This document shows positions 17,300 through 26,378 of a DNA stretch of 64,000 nucleotides, in pieces. The notes beneath the pieces were generated by a model. It had not been told where the DNA came from. It was given only the letters and a program-made list of their open reading frames with translations, and did not search any database. Location: contig NZ_SLVJ01000003.1 of NCBI RefSeq assembly GCF_004345325.1, forward strand, positions 124,001 through 188,000, in the 5' to 3' direction. The DNA comes from Acinetobacter calcoaceticus (GTDB lineage: Bacteria > Pseudomonadota > Gammaproteobacteria > Pseudomonadales > Moraxellaceae). The translations under genes were made by a program, and so were the position numbers. Position 1 is the stretch's first letter; the number at the start of each line of letters is the position of its first letter.

Positions 17300-19369
17300 T
17301 TAATGTTGTAACACTGAAATATCAGCAACACTGGTAAACAAACCGCGTAACTGTGCCAACAAACGTAGACGGTTGGCTTTAAGTTCTGGATCTTCTGCCA
17401 TCACCATGACGCTGTCAAAGAAAGCATCGATCGGTGTGCGTAGTGCTGCCAATTGCGACAATGCTGCAGTGTAATCTTTAGCAGCAAGCAATGGCTGAAC
17501 CACAGGACTTAAGGCTTGTAGTTGGCTATACAAGGCTTGCTCAGCCGCTTCAAGCAATGCACTTTCAACCACTTGACCTTCTGGTGTGGCTTCTTTGGCC
17601 AAGATGTTGGCAACACGCTTGTTGGCCGCAGCCAATGCAGCCGCTTCAGGCAAGTTACGGAAATGATTCACAGCATTGACACGTTTATCAAAATCAAGCG
17701 GTGATTTTGGTGACAAGGCTTGTACAGCTTGGATCACATCGACCGCTACACCTTGATCTTCATACTTGGCACGATAACGACCTTCGAGGAAGGCCACGGC
17801 ATCTTGACGCGTCTTGGCATGGTCTTGAATCACAGTTGCATAAGCATCGAGTGCAAAATCAACCAATTGTTCAATGCTGACATCGAGATTGTTTTCAGTC
17901 ACCAAACGTAAAATACCAATCGCAGAACGGCGTAGCGCAAACGGATCTTTAGATCCTGTTGGTGCTTGACCAATGCCAAAAATACCCACCAAGGTATCGA
18001 GGCGGTCAGCGAGAGCAATACTGGTTCCTGTTGCGGTTTGCGGTAGTACATCACCAGCAAACTTCGGTAGGTATTGCTCACCAAGTGCTTGTGCGACTTG
18101 ATCGTTCTCACCTTCTAGACGTGCATAGTAAGTACCTGCAATGCCTTGAAGTTCAGGGAATTCACCGACCAATTCAGAAGTCAGGTCACATTTTGCCAGC
18201 AAGGCTGCTTTTTCAGCATCTTCAGCCTTGGCACCAGTGATGGCACTCAGGGCTACTGCCAATTGCGCAATACGGGTCGATTTGTCCCACAATGTACCGA
18301 GCTGGGCTTGGAACACCATATTGGCCAATTTATCTTTACGGCTAGCGAGTGGCTGTTTTTGATCTTGCAAGAAGAAGAACTCAGCATCAGAAAGACGTGG
18401 ACGTACCACTTTCTCATTACCTTCAATGATTTGAGCTGGGTCTTTAGACTCAATATTGGACACAGTAATAAAATAAGGCTGTAATTTATTTTCGCTATCG
18501 ACCAAACAGAAATACTTTTGGTTGTCCTGCATGGTGGTGATCAAAGCTTCTTGTGGCACAGCAAGGAAGCGTTGTTCAAAGCTGGCACGAAGTGCGACAG
18601 GCCATTCGACCAGTGCGGTGACTTCATCACGCAGATCACTTGGAACGATCGCCGTTGCATTGACTTCATCAGCAAGCGCTTTAACTTGTTGATCAATGAT
18701 GGCTTGGCGCTCTGCAAAGTCAGCCACAACTTTAGCTTGACGCAGTGCATCAAGGTAGTCGTTGGCATGTGCAAGGCTAATGGCTTGTGGCGCATGGAAA
18801 CGATGACCATAAGAAACATTGCCTGCAGCATGATCTTGGATGGTGGCTGGAATAACTTGATCGTCTTTAAGCAACAACACCCATTTCACTGGACGTACAA
18901 ATTCGGTACGGCTGGCCGCAGAACGCATACGTTTGGCGATCGGCAGATTGTCCAATGCAGTTTGCAAGATTTGCGGTAGCAACGCATCCAGGCTTTGACC
19001 TTTCACGTCTTTAAAGAAGCAAACTTTCTCAACTTTACCGGCTTGGAAAGTCGATACTTGATCCGCAGTAATGCCTTGACCACGCATAAAGCCTTCTAGG
19101 GCTCTAGTCGGTTTGCCTTCGGCATCATAGGCCGCTTGTAGCGCTGGGCCATCAAAGCGTTTTTGCGTATCGGCTTGGGCTGCATCGACATTGACGATCT
19201 TCAGCGCCAAACGACGCGGTGCAGCATAAGCTTCGATATGATCAAAGTGTAGGCCAGCATCTTTAAGGCCTTTGCTGGTTTCTGCTTGTAGGGCATCACG
19301 CAAGGCTTTTAGGTTTTTAGGGGGTAATTCTTCACAACCGAGTTCGAATAAAACCGTATGTTGACTCAT
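17300..19369 (-). CDS. glyS: Glycyl-tRNA synthetase beta subunit
   Basis: A 689-residue protein, the normal length for the beta chain of the alpha2-beta2 glycyl-tRNA synthetase. The N-terminus [19 protein letters not shown] is the family signature. The long middle region contains the HD-like and tRNA-recognition portions ([21 protein letters not shown]-type segment near 245-260, NQKYFCLVD). The C-terminus is a DALR-type anticodon-binding domain ([20 protein letters not shown]). It charges tRNA-Gly together with GlyQ. Its ATG overlaps the glyQ stop by 4 bases, so the subunits are translationally coupled. Confidence 0.98.
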   Translation of the reverse strand: MSQHTVLFELGCEELPPKNLKALRDALQAETSKGLKDAGLHFDHIEAYAAPRRLALKIVNVDAAQADTQKRFDGPALQAAYDAEGKPTRALEGFMRGQGITADQVSTFQAGKVEKVCFFKDVKGQSLDALLPQILQTALDNLPIAKRMRSAASRTEFVRPVKWVLLLKDDQVIPATIQDHAAGNVSYGHRFHAPQAISLAHANDYLDALRQAKVVADFAERQAIIDQQVKALADEVNATAIVPSDLRDEVTALVEWPVALRASFEQRFLAVPQEALITTMQDNQKYFCLVDSENKLQPYFITVSNIESKDPAQIIEGNEKVVRPRLSDAEFFFLQDQKQPLASRKDKLANMVFQAQLGTLWDKSTRIAQLAVALSAITGAKAEDAEKAALLAKCDLTSELVGEFPELQGIAGTYYARLEGENDQVAQALGEQYLPKFAGDVLPQTATGTSIALADRLDTLVGIFGIGQAPTGSKDPFALRRSAIGILRLVTENNLDVSIEQLVDFALDAYATVIQDHAKTRQDAVAFLEGRYRAKYEDQGVAVDVIQAVQALSPKSPLDFDKRVNAVNHFRNLPEAAALAAANKRVANILAKEATPEGQVVESALLEAAEQALYSQLQALSPVVQPLLAAKDYTAALSQLAALRTPIDAFFDSVMVMAEDPELKANRLRLLAQLRGLFTSVADISVLQH

Positions 19370-20361
19370 GCTTTATTCTCCTCTGTGTTGGCTTGTGCTT
19401 TAGCGCTTTCACTCTCAGCAATGGCCTTCATTTGTGCCAAAACTTCATCACGTAACTTCGGCTCAGCCATTGGGAAGCCGAGTTCAGCACGGGCTTGAAC
19501 ATAACTTTGTGCAATGGCACGTGCCAAAGTACGCACACGTAAGATAAAGCGTTGACGCTCAGTCACCGAAATCGCACCACGGGCATCGAGCAAGTTAAAG
19601 CAATGTGAGGCTTTGATGACTTGTTCATAGGCCGGTAGCGGCAGTTTAGCTTCAATCAGACGATTGGCTTCGGTTTCATAGAAATCAAATAACTTAAACA
19701 TTTCCGCGATTGGCGCGTATTCAAAGTTATAGGTTGATTGCTCAACTTCATTTTGATGGAACACATCGCCATAAGTCACAGTACCGAATTGGCCTTTGGT
19801 CCAAACCAAGTCATAAACAGAGTCTACGCCTTGTAGGTACATTGCCAAACGTTCTAGACCATAGGTGATTTCACCTGTAACTGGGTAGCATTCCACTCCA
19901 CCGACTTGTTGGAAGTAAGTGAACTGAGTCACTTCCATACCGTTGAGCCAGACTTCCCAGCCTAGACCCCAAGCACCGAGTGTTGGTGATTCCCAGTTAT
20001 CTTCAACAAAGCGGATATCGTGAACCAAGGTGTCAATGCCGATGGCTTTGAGCGAGTCAAGATACAGTTGTTGGATATTGTCTGGATTCGGCTTCAGCAC
20101 CACTTGGAACTGATAATAGTGCTGTAGGCGGTTTGGGTTCTCACCATAACGGCCATCTTTAGGACGACGAGAAGGTTGCACATAGGCAGCATTCCACGTT
20201 TCTGGCCCTAAAGCACGGAGGAAGGTAGCGGTATGAAAAGTACCAGCACCCATTTCCATGTCATAAGGTTGTAAAATCACACAACCTTGTTCAGCCCAAT
20301 AGTTTTGTAAGGCAAGAATTAAACCTTGAAATGTATCAATATGCGATATGGCGCGACTCAT
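19366..20361 (-). CDS. glyQ: Glycyl-tRNA synthetase alpha subunit
   Basis: A 331-residue class II synthetase alpha chain carrying the catalytic core. Motifs visible are [17 protein letters not shown] (11-27), [15 protein letters not shown] (29-43), the [20 protein letters not shown] segment with motif-2 arginines, and [13 protein letters not shown] and [14 protein letters not shown] (motif 3-like). It is about 25 residues longer than the E. coli protein because of a polar Ala/Glu/Lys tail. It is the first gene of the glyQS operon; the promoter should be within 20362-20595, shared with the divergent oxidase. Confidence 0.98.
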   Translation of the reverse strand: MSRAISHIDTFQGLILALQNYWAEQGCVILQPYDMEMGAGTFHTATFLRALGPETWNAAYVQPSRRPKDGRYGENPNRLQHYYQFQVVLKPNPDNIQQLYLDSLKAIGIDTLVHDIRFVEDNWESPTLGAWGLGWEVWLNGMEVTQFTYFQQVGGVECYPVTGEITYGLERLAMYLQGVDSVYDLVWTKGQFGTVTYGDVFHQNEVEQSTYNFEYAPIAEMFKLFDFYETEANRLIEAKLPLPAYEQVIKASHCFNLLDARGAISVTERQRFILRVRTLARAIAQSYVQARAELGFPMAEPKLRDEVLAQMKAIAESESAKAQANTEENKA

Positions 20362-20595
20362 GGTGCATCCATTTAAAATAAGCGAAAAAATTGTGGTTAA
20401 GTATAAGGATTTTGGCGGATGCTGGCAAAGGCTTCTCTATAAAAATAAGGCTTTGCTGTTTTACATGGATTTTGAGTGCTGTTAAGCGATATTCGAATCA
20501 GCGCAGCGGTTTTAGACTGCGCTATGAGCTAAATAGATTTATAAAGGATTGATTTAATTGTAAGCTCAATAAAATTTCATCTTGAATATCTAGAT

Positions 20596-22077
20596 ATGGC
20601 ACGTTGGAAATATAAAAAACATTTGCTGTGGGGACTGCTGCTGGTGCTACTGATCTTGATCAGTATTCCTGTATTTCATTTGCTGAAAACCAAATATCGC
20701 TTTCAATCCCACAATCAGACGACTGCAAAAGGCTATAGCAATGATGCCAGTCAGCTCAATGCGACCCAAGTTCATCAAGTGATTGATGTGCCTGCTGATC
20801 CGATCCAGATCAAAAAGCAATTGATTGAGTTATTGCAATATGCCGAAACGCACAAAATTAAAGTTTCGATTGCAGGGGCGCAGCACAGTATGGGTGGGCA
20901 TACCCTATATCCTGATGGGATCGTGTTGAACATGCTGCCGTATAAGCATATGCAGCTCGATCCAAACACCAATATCTTAAGCATTGGTTCGGGGGCGCTG
21001 TGGCAGGATGCGATTGCGTATTTGGATCAATACGGCAAATCGGTTGCCGTGATGCAGGCGTTTAGTAATTTCACAGTTGGTGGCTCGATCAGTGTGAATG
21101 GGCATGGTTGGCAGCAGAATTCACCGCCTTTGTCCTCTAGCGTAGTGTCATTTACTTTGCTCAATGCCAAAGGGGAGTTAATCCAGTGTAGTCGCAGTGA
21201 AAATGCCGAGCTGTTCAAAGCCGTGATTGGTGGCTATGGTCTGTTTGGGGTGATCTTAGATGTCAAACTCAAAGTCGTGGACAATGTTGCATTGGGCTTT
21301 AAAAGCATCGCCATGCATCCTGATGATTTTGCAGCGCAATACCAACAACATGTCAGTGCCAATCCTAAAGTTCAGTTCGCCTATGGTCGCATACGCATTT
21401 CCAATAAGCATTTTTTTGAGCAAGCATCACTGAATTACTTTGAGCAGACTGATCAAAAGCCTGCGAGCTTGGCGGCACAAAAAGCCGGTAATCAGGAATT
21501 GAAACGTGTGGTATTCCGCAGTTCGGTCGATAGCGAGTACGGTAAGCGTCTGCGTTGGGATTTGGAAAGCACCTTGAATCATGTGTCACCATTGACCACA
21601 TTTAGCCGCAATGAAATATTGGATGAGCACTCGTCTTTAATTGAAAATCAAGATCCCAATTCAACCGATTTATTACATGAATATTTTGTGCCTAAGGCCA
21701 AGTTGGCGCAGTTTATCCATGATATTCGCCCAATCCTCAAAGACAGCAAAGTCGATTTGTTGAATATCACCATTCGTGAAGTCAATCAGGATCAGGATGC
21801 GATGTTGAATTATGCCAAAACAGATGTGTTTGGGTTGGTGTTGCTGTTCAATCAAGGCAAAACTGCAGACCAAGAACGAGAGATGCAACGTATAACCAAT
21901 CTTTTGTTTGATGCGACGCTGAAAAATCAGGGCAGTTATTATCTACCGTATCGGCTGCATATTAGTCGGGAGAAAATGCGACTGGCCTATCCACAAGCCG
22001 ATGCATTTTTTGCCCTGAAGCAAAAGTATGATCCAGCAGAGCGATTTAATAATAAGTTCTATCAGCATTATCGCTAA
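20596..22077 (+). CDS. Membrane-anchored FAD-binding oxidoreductase (VAO/PCMH family)
   Basis: A 493-residue flavoprotein. Residues 8-27 form a hydrophobic N-terminal anchor or uncleaved signal. The PCMH-type FAD-binding domain follows (about 65-240), with ISIAGAQHSMGGHTLYPDG-type sequence (pyrophosphate loop) and FSNFTVGGSISVNGHGW. The C-terminal part ends YDPAERFNNKFYQHY, as in aldonolactone/alditol oxidases of the D-arabinono-lactone oxidase group. Substrate is not predictable. It diverges from glyQ and converges on the SLC13 transporter, with a shared terminator after it. Confidence 0.85.
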   Translation: MARWKYKKHLLWGLLLVLLILISIPVFHLLKTKYRFQSHNQTTAKGYSNDASQLNATQVHQVIDVPADPIQIKKQLIELLQYAETHKIKVSIAGAQHSMGGHTLYPDGIVLNMLPYKHMQLDPNTNILSIGSGALWQDAIAYLDQYGKSVAVMQAFSNFTVGGSISVNGHGWQQNSPPLSSSVVSFTLLNAKGELIQCSRSENAELFKAVIGGYGLFGVILDVKLKVVDNVALGFKSIAMHPDDFAAQYQQHVSANPKVQFAYGRIRISNKHFFEQASLNYFEQTDQKPASLAAQKAGNQELKRVVFRSSVDSEYGKRLRWDLESTLNHVSPLTTFSRNEILDEHSSLIENQDPNSTDLLHEYFVPKAKLAQFIHDIRPILKDSKVDLLNITIREVNQDQDAMLNYAKTDVFGLVLLFNQGKTADQEREMQRITNLLFDATLKNQGSYYLPYRLHISREKMRLAYPQADAFFALKQKYDPAERFNNKFYQHYR

Positions 22078-22101
22078 TTGACTTTTGTCCCAGATAAAAT
22101 T

Positions 22102-22126
22102 AACCCCACCAGTTGGTGGGGTTAAT
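22102..22126. terminator. Bidirectional terminator between oxidase and SLC13 transporter
   Basis: TTAACCCCACC pairs with GGTGGGGTTAA around a three-base loop, between two convergent genes. T-rich sequence flanks it, but neither side has a long T run. Confidence 0.65.
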
Positions 22127-22195
22127 GGTTTAAGCGCAATTTAATGCGCTAAATTAATCAACTAAAGAATAGGTGATTAACTCAAAAACCAGTAA

Positions 22196-23608
22196 TCAAC
22201 TAAAGAACCAATATACAAATAATGAGATTAGGCCGATACACATAACGTTGAGCAGCATACCAACTTTAATCATTTCAGATTGGCGAATATGACCAGTACC
22301 AAATACGATGGCATTCGGTGGTGTGGCCACAGGCAGCATAAATGCACACGATGCACCGATACCAATAATCACCACCAAGATTTCCTTAGGCATGCCCATC
22401 TGATCTGCAATCACTGCAAATACCGGTACCAATAATGCAGCCGAAGCGGTGTTACTGGTAAATTCGGTGAGGAAGATAATAAACGTGGTCACTGCAAAGA
22501 TAATAATAATCGGTGAAGTTCCACCAAAGGTATCAGCGAGGGTTTGGCCCAAGACCAAAGAACTGCCCGAATCTTTTAAAATGGCACTCAGGGTTAAACC
22601 ACCACCAAACAGGAACAATACGCCCCAATCGGTATTATCTGAGATTTGTTTCCAACTCGCAGTACCCAGAATCACCACCATGGTTGCGGCTGCAATCGCC
22701 ACCCAAGTATCTGGTTGGCTAATACCAAAGGCAGTGCTTAAGTCTTTACTGAAGATCCATGCCACTGCGGTGCTTAAGAATAAAATAATGGTCAAGACAC
22801 GAGAGCGATTCCAAGGAATGTCTTCGGTTTCAAACTTCACTTTATGATTCAGCTTAGGACGCAATAACACATATAGACTGACCAACATGGCTGGAAGTAG
22901 GATCAGCATCATTGGCATGCCGACTTTCATCCAATCTGCAAAGTCATAATCTAAAGCTTTTGCTGCAATCGCATTGGGTGGTGAACCCACCAAGGTACCT
23001 AGGCCACCAATACTGGCTGAATAGGCAATCCCCAATAAGATAAATACAAAAGTATTGCGATCTTTTTTCGGGTCAAGGTGCGACAAAATCCCCAGTGCCA
23101 AAGGCAACATCATGGCAGCAGTTGCGGTATTGGAGATCCACATCGACAGTACAGCTGTTACCAAGAATATCGCCAGTACAGAGACACCTAAATGTCCACC
23201 CGACATCGAGATAATCCACATCGCGATTTTACGATCAAGTTTTTGAATGTGTAATGCTGTGGCCAATGCAAAGCCACCAAAGAATAAGAAAATAACCGGA
23301 TCAGCAAAAGTTGCAAAAGCTGCTTGAGTGGTAATCGGAACCAATTCGCCCGATTTAGCCATCGGCATACCGACCAATACCGCCACGATCGGAACCAATA
23401 ATGCGGTAATGGTGATATGAATGGCTTCGGTTAACCATAAAATCCCAATGAAGGTCAGCAGTGCTAGGCCCTTATTGGCGTTTTCATCATAAGGTAATAT
23501 TTTATACATGCCGAAGGAGATCAGTGTTGTGATCAATATAATGATCCAACTTTTAATAATACCTCGCGGCATTAAACTTGCAGGTGTTGCTAAATCAGGT
23601 GTGGTCAT
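22196..23608 (-). CDS. SLC13/DASS-family anion:sodium symporter
   Basis: A 470-residue inner-membrane transporter with about 12 hydrophobic segments. Two family-typical Ser-Asn-Thr motifs are seen: WISNTATAAMMLP (about 155-167) and FTSNTASAALLVP (about 385-397), which bind Na+ and substrate in the two pseudo-symmetric halves. IGGLGTLVGSPPNAIAAK and MLPVATPPNAIVFGTGHI are also characteristic. The likely substrate is a C4-dicarboxylate, citrate or sulfate; sequence alone does not decide. It is a single gene with its own upstream region. Confidence 0.92.
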   Translation of the reverse strand: MTTPDLATPASLMPRGIIKSWIIILITTLISFGMYKILPYDENANKGLALLTFIGILWLTEAIHITITALLVPIVAVLVGMPMAKSGELVPITTQAAFATFADPVIFLFFGGFALATALHIQKLDRKIAMWIISMSGGHLGVSVLAIFLVTAVLSMWISNTATAAMMLPLALGILSHLDPKKDRNTFVFILLGIAYSASIGGLGTLVGSPPNAIAAKALDYDFADWMKVGMPMMLILLPAMLVSLYVLLRPKLNHKVKFETEDIPWNRSRVLTIILFLSTAVAWIFSKDLSTAFGISQPDTWVAIAAATMVVILGTASWKQISDNTDWGVLFLFGGGLTLSAILKDSGSSLVLGQTLADTFGGTSPIIIIFAVTTFIIFLTEFTSNTASAALLVPVFAVIADQMGMPKEILVVIIGIGASCAFMLPVATPPNAIVFGTGHIRQSEMIKVGMLLNVMCIGLISLFVYWFFS

Positions 23609-23915
23609 AATATCCCCAGATACCTCTAAAGACTAAAGTATCGGTTTCAAATTTATTCAGCGCCTAAAATATATCGAAAGTTATAATTTTAAAACAATTT
23701 TTTGCCATTTATGCCATTGAAATATTACTTAAATAATTGATGTAAAATAATTTATCAATAAATTTATAACCTTGCCGTTCGATTAGTTTAGTCAATACGA
23801 CTAAAGTAATTCATCTCCAATACTTGAAAACTCACCTGTGCTCATCGATATATTGAAAACAACGCAGTTGTAATGTGATTAAAAAGACTCGGTGTTAGTT
23901 CTCAAAGGTGGATGG
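23609..23915. other. AT-rich upstream region of the SLC13 gene with a 12-base near-perfect inverted repeat
   Basis: The region holds ATTAGTTTAGTC (23782-23793) and GACTAAAGTAAT (23799-23810), an inverted repeat with one mismatch and a 5-base spacer. It may be a regulator site or a hairpin. Otherwise it is AT-rich, and no RNA gene is recognised. Confidence 0.4.
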
Positions 23916-24014
23916 ATGGAACTCATTCGATCTACAGCGTGGGATCAGCAGCGCAAATCTCAATATGAAATGTCGTGGAAAAATCCAGACAGATATAAAG
24001 AGATTCAGGGCTAA
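23916..24014 (+). CDS. Candidate 32-residue small protein
   Basis: A short frame beginning MELIRSTAWDQQRKSQYE and ending KNPDRYKEIQG. The ATG is preceded by AAGGTGG at about 6-8 bases, a good ribosome site. Composition is protein-like, with two Trp and many charged residues. No family is recognised. It could be a real micro-protein, the tail of a decayed gene, or chance. Confidence 0.35.
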   Translation: MELIRSTAWDQQRKSQYEMSWKNPDRYKEIQG

Positions 24015-24164
24015 AAAAGGCGGAAGTGTTAAGTGAATCATGGATAAAAACCATGGTTTATTTAAACCGTTCATTTTTATAAGCTTATATAAAAAGATGA
24101 TTTTGAAAGTTGAAAAGTGACGTTTACCATCTAAACCAATTCTTATACTTAAAGTGCATATCTC

Positions 24165-24632
24165 ATGGCCAATGCAAATATTATTGAAGTTAGCTCAGCA
24201 ACCACATGGAGCTCAGGTGTGGCTTCGGTATCACAAATTCGTGATTTCGCACCAGTCATTATGGATGAGCCTGTATTTCTCGGAGGTAAAGATACTGGCG
24301 CAAATCCACTTGAATATGTCACGGCTGCATTGAATGGCTGTAAAGCGGTGATGATTCCATTGATCGCTAAAGAGCTAAAGTTTCACTTTACAGCATTGAG
24401 CTTTGAGACCAAGGGGACGGTAGATTTGCGCGGTTTGATGGGGGAGGTCGGAGTGTCCTCGCATTTTCAAAGCTTGAGCTTCCATGTCTTGATCGAAACC
24501 GATGAGACTGAGCCGCGTCTACAACAATTACAGCACCTTGTTGCAACCCGTTGTCCTGTCTATAACTTGCTAAAAGATGCTGGTGTAAATATTGAAACCG
24601 TATGGCAACGTCAAGTGGCGGCGGTTGTCTAA
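24165..24632 (+). CDS. OsmC/Ohr-family peroxide-resistance-type protein
   Basis: A 155-residue OsmC-fold protein. The two conserved cysteines of the family are present: ALNGCKAVMIPL (about residue 59) and VATRCPVYNLL (about 129), the peroxidatic and resolving Cys that reduce organic hydroperoxides. GGKDTGANPLEYVTAALNGC is the typical first signature. Its closest type is the YhfA/OsmC group rather than Ohr, but the subfamily is uncertain. Monocistronic, with its own terminator. Confidence 0.88.
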   Translation: MANANIIEVSSATTWSSGVASVSQIRDFAPVIMDEPVFLGGKDTGANPLEYVTAALNGCKAVMIPLIAKELKFHFTALSFETKGTVDLRGLMGEVGVSSHFQSLSFHVLIETDETEPRLQQLQHLVATRCPVYNLLKDAGVNIETVWQRQVAAVV

Positions 24633-24652
24633 AGCAAAGCTCGTTGTAAACT

Positions 24653-24692
24653 AAAAACCCCACCAGTTCTGGAGACTGGTGGGGTTTTTAAG
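24653..24692. terminator. Strong terminator after the OsmC gene
   Basis: AAAAACCCCACCAGT pairs with ACTGGTGGGGTTTTT and is followed on the plus strand by T residues. The minus-strand reading also carries a T run, so it can serve the convergent PspC gene as well. Confidence 0.85.
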
Positions 24693-24711
24693 TCTTTGAG
24701 AGCTTTAAAAC

Positions 24712-24975
24712 TTAACGGTTGTAGCGTTGTTCATCATAAACAGTGCGTAAAGCCCCTTGGCGATTTGGTGGATTCAAGCGCTTACTTTGTTTAGGGATGA
24801 CAAACCAAAGCACCAAGTAAACCAAGATCCCTGGAAAGCCCGCGCTGAGCAGCGAGACTGCGACAAAGATCAAGCGCAATAACGTGGCATTCCATCCAAA
24901 ACGCTGAGCGATACCACCCATGACGCCAGCAATCATTTTGTTTTGGCTCGAACGATATAAACCCGGATTTTGCAT
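24712..24975 (-). CDS. PspC-domain small membrane protein
   Basis: An 87-residue protein with the PspC domain: GLYRSSQNKMIAGVMGGIAQ (4-23), then RFGWNATLLRLIFVAVSLLS and one long hydrophobic segment (about 34-62) ending in LVLWFVIPKQ. PspC proteins take part in envelope-stress responses, but isolated short versions such as this are common and poorly characterised. No other psp genes are nearby. AGGAG lies just upstream of the ATG. Confidence 0.88.
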   Translation of the reverse strand: MQNPGLYRSSQNKMIAGVMGGIAQRFGWNATLLRLIFVAVSLLSAGFPGILVYLVLWFVIPKQSKRLNPPNRQGALRTVYDEQRYNR

Positions 24976-25278
24976 GAAGTTCTCCTGTATATGCTGTGCT
25001 TACGCTATCCAACACTTAACTCAAGTTGTGGTGCATGGAAAAAGTATACTTCAGTATTAATGAAGGCATTATTTCATTTTTAAAGCCTTTGGCTTAAAAC
25101 ATCTATAGCGTATTGTCGCGTGTTTGACCATGGTATATCTGTGATAAGGTTCAATAAATTTTACTTTTTTGTTGTGTTAACAAAAGAAAGTTGTCTTGGG
25201 TTTTAAAATCAATAGGATATAGCATTAGCCAGCGGTTAAATATGGTTCGTTAGGGAAATAACTTTTAGCGGTCGCAAT
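24976..25278. other. Divergent intergenic region
   Basis: About 300 bases between the divergent PspC and lipoprotein genes. It should hold a promoter for each. No ORF, RNA or notable repeat is seen. Confidence 0.5.
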
Positions 25279-25968
25279 ATGCATCTGAATCAGAATAAAT
25301 TAAAACTCACCTGTGTGATGGGCTTGGGTCTGGTACTTGGCATCGTCGTGGGCTGTGAACGTGATCAAGAAATCAAGATGAGTGCGTTGGAAATGCAAAC
25401 TCAATCTGCAAGTGCATCGCAGCCTCAGCAAGATGCAGCAGTTGAGGCCCCTGAGCCAGGCTTAAAGTTGATAGATGCAATTCATCAAAATGCTGAGCCG
25501 CGTCATGAGCAGTTGCATGACCCAGATCATTCAGGAGAATCACTCTCAGCTCAAGCACTGCAGTTTGTGGGGCGTTATCACACTGAAATGCTATGCCGCG
25601 ATGCATTGGTCAGCTGTGAGCAAGGTAAGGTCGACTATATTATTAATTTACTGCCAGATGGCACCTCGCATCGCACCATTGTTCATCTAGGTAAAGTATT
25701 TTCAGAGGAAGATGGCAAAGTGAAGTCCTATCGTAAAGATATTTGGACTTTTAGTGCGGATCAAGATGAAATCATCATTCATTTAACTGAAGGGGCCGAT
25801 CTTTATTTTAAAGTCGATGCACAACACAATTTGCATATGGATCTGGAAAAGAGTCTCAACAGCAGCCAAATGAATCGTGAATTTTTTCAATATCAATATC
25901 CTGCACCGAGTTATGCCTATGTGCTCACTCGCTATCAAGAATCCGAACATCAACAAAGCCACAACTAA
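25279..25968 (+). CDS. Lipoprotein with an NlpE-like domain
   Basis: A 229-residue protein with a lipoprotein signal (hydrophobic residues 10-24 and lipobox VVGC at about 22-25). A polar Gln/Ala/Glu linker follows. From about residue 96, FVGRYHTEMLCRDALVSC resembles the NlpE N-terminal pattern G-x-Y-x-x-x-L-P-C-x-x-C with its copper/redox cysteines, followed by alternating strands (YIINLLPDGTSHRTIVHL) as in that small barrel. NlpE senses surface contact and envelope stress through Cpx in E. coli. The assignment is by pattern and is moderate; the spacing of the two Cys is wider than usual. Confidence 0.65.
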   Translation: MHLNQNKLKLTCVMGLGLVLGIVVGCERDQEIKMSALEMQTQSASASQPQQDAAVEAPEPGLKLIDAIHQNAEPRHEQLHDPDHSGESLSAQALQFVGRYHTEMLCRDALVSCEQGKVDYIINLLPDGTSHRTIVHLGKVFSEEDGKVKSYRKDIWTFSADQDEIIIHLTEGADLYFKVDAQHNLHMDLEKSLNSSQMNREFFQYQYPAPSYAYVLTRYQESEHQQSHN

Positions 25969-26036
25969 TTTTTTTTATATAGTGCGTTGTTTGCAATTGG
26001 CGCTGTGAAGTAAATTGGCACTGTGAAATAACAGGC

Positions 26037-26069
26037 AAAAAAAAACCTATCTCAAGGATAGGTTTTTTT
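26037..26069 (-). terminator. Terminator after the tRNA-Lys pair
   Basis: AAAAAACCTATC pairs with GATAGGTTTTTT across a TCAAG loop. A/T runs on both sides make it work in either direction, for the tRNA operon (minus) and the lipoprotein gene (plus). Confidence 0.85.
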
Positions 26070-26075
26070 ATATCT

Positions 26076-26151
26076 TGGTGGGTCGTCCGCGATTCGAACG
26101 CGGGACCAACGGATTAAAAGTCCGCTGCTCTACCAGCTGAGCTAACGACCC
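26076..26151 (-). tRNA. tRNA-Lys (anticodon TTT), second copy of the pair
   Basis: A 76-base gene including encoded CCA. On the minus strand it starts GGGTCGTTAGCTCAGCTGG, has anticodon loop CTTTTAA, T-arm GTTCGAATC, and acceptor ACGACCC-A-CCA. All arms pair. Its sequence is identical to the copy at 26172-26247. Confidence 0.97.
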
Positions 26152-26171
26152 ATAACGGGTATCAAAATAAG

Positions 26172-26247
26172 TGGTGGGTCGTCCGCGATTCGAACGCGGG
26201 ACCAACGGATTAAAAGTCCGCTGCTCTACCAGCTGAGCTAACGACCC
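26172..26247 (-). tRNA. tRNA-Lys (anticodon TTT), first copy of the pair
   Basis: Identical 76-base tRNA-Lys, 20 bases upstream of the other copy in the same direction. The two are probably processed from one transcript. Confidence 0.97.
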
Positions 26248-26378
26248 ATCTCGTTTTGATGTTGCGTATTGTAGCAACATCTCAAACGAGCGCAAGTAAA
26301 AAATATCAATCTTTTGCACGGTTGATTATAATTAACGCAATTCGTGCTCTGTTTTGTCAAAAAATAACCAAAACCGAC

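Noticed and set aside
24050-24061. The palindrome AAACCATGGTTT before the OsmC gene
   Set aside because: It is short and isolated, with no T run or second copy; it cannot be distinguished from chance.
26068-26319. An 83-codon ORF containing a duplicated SLAQLVEQRTFNPLVPRSNR stretch
   Set aside because: It is a translation across the two tRNA-Lys genes, a well-known annotation artefact.
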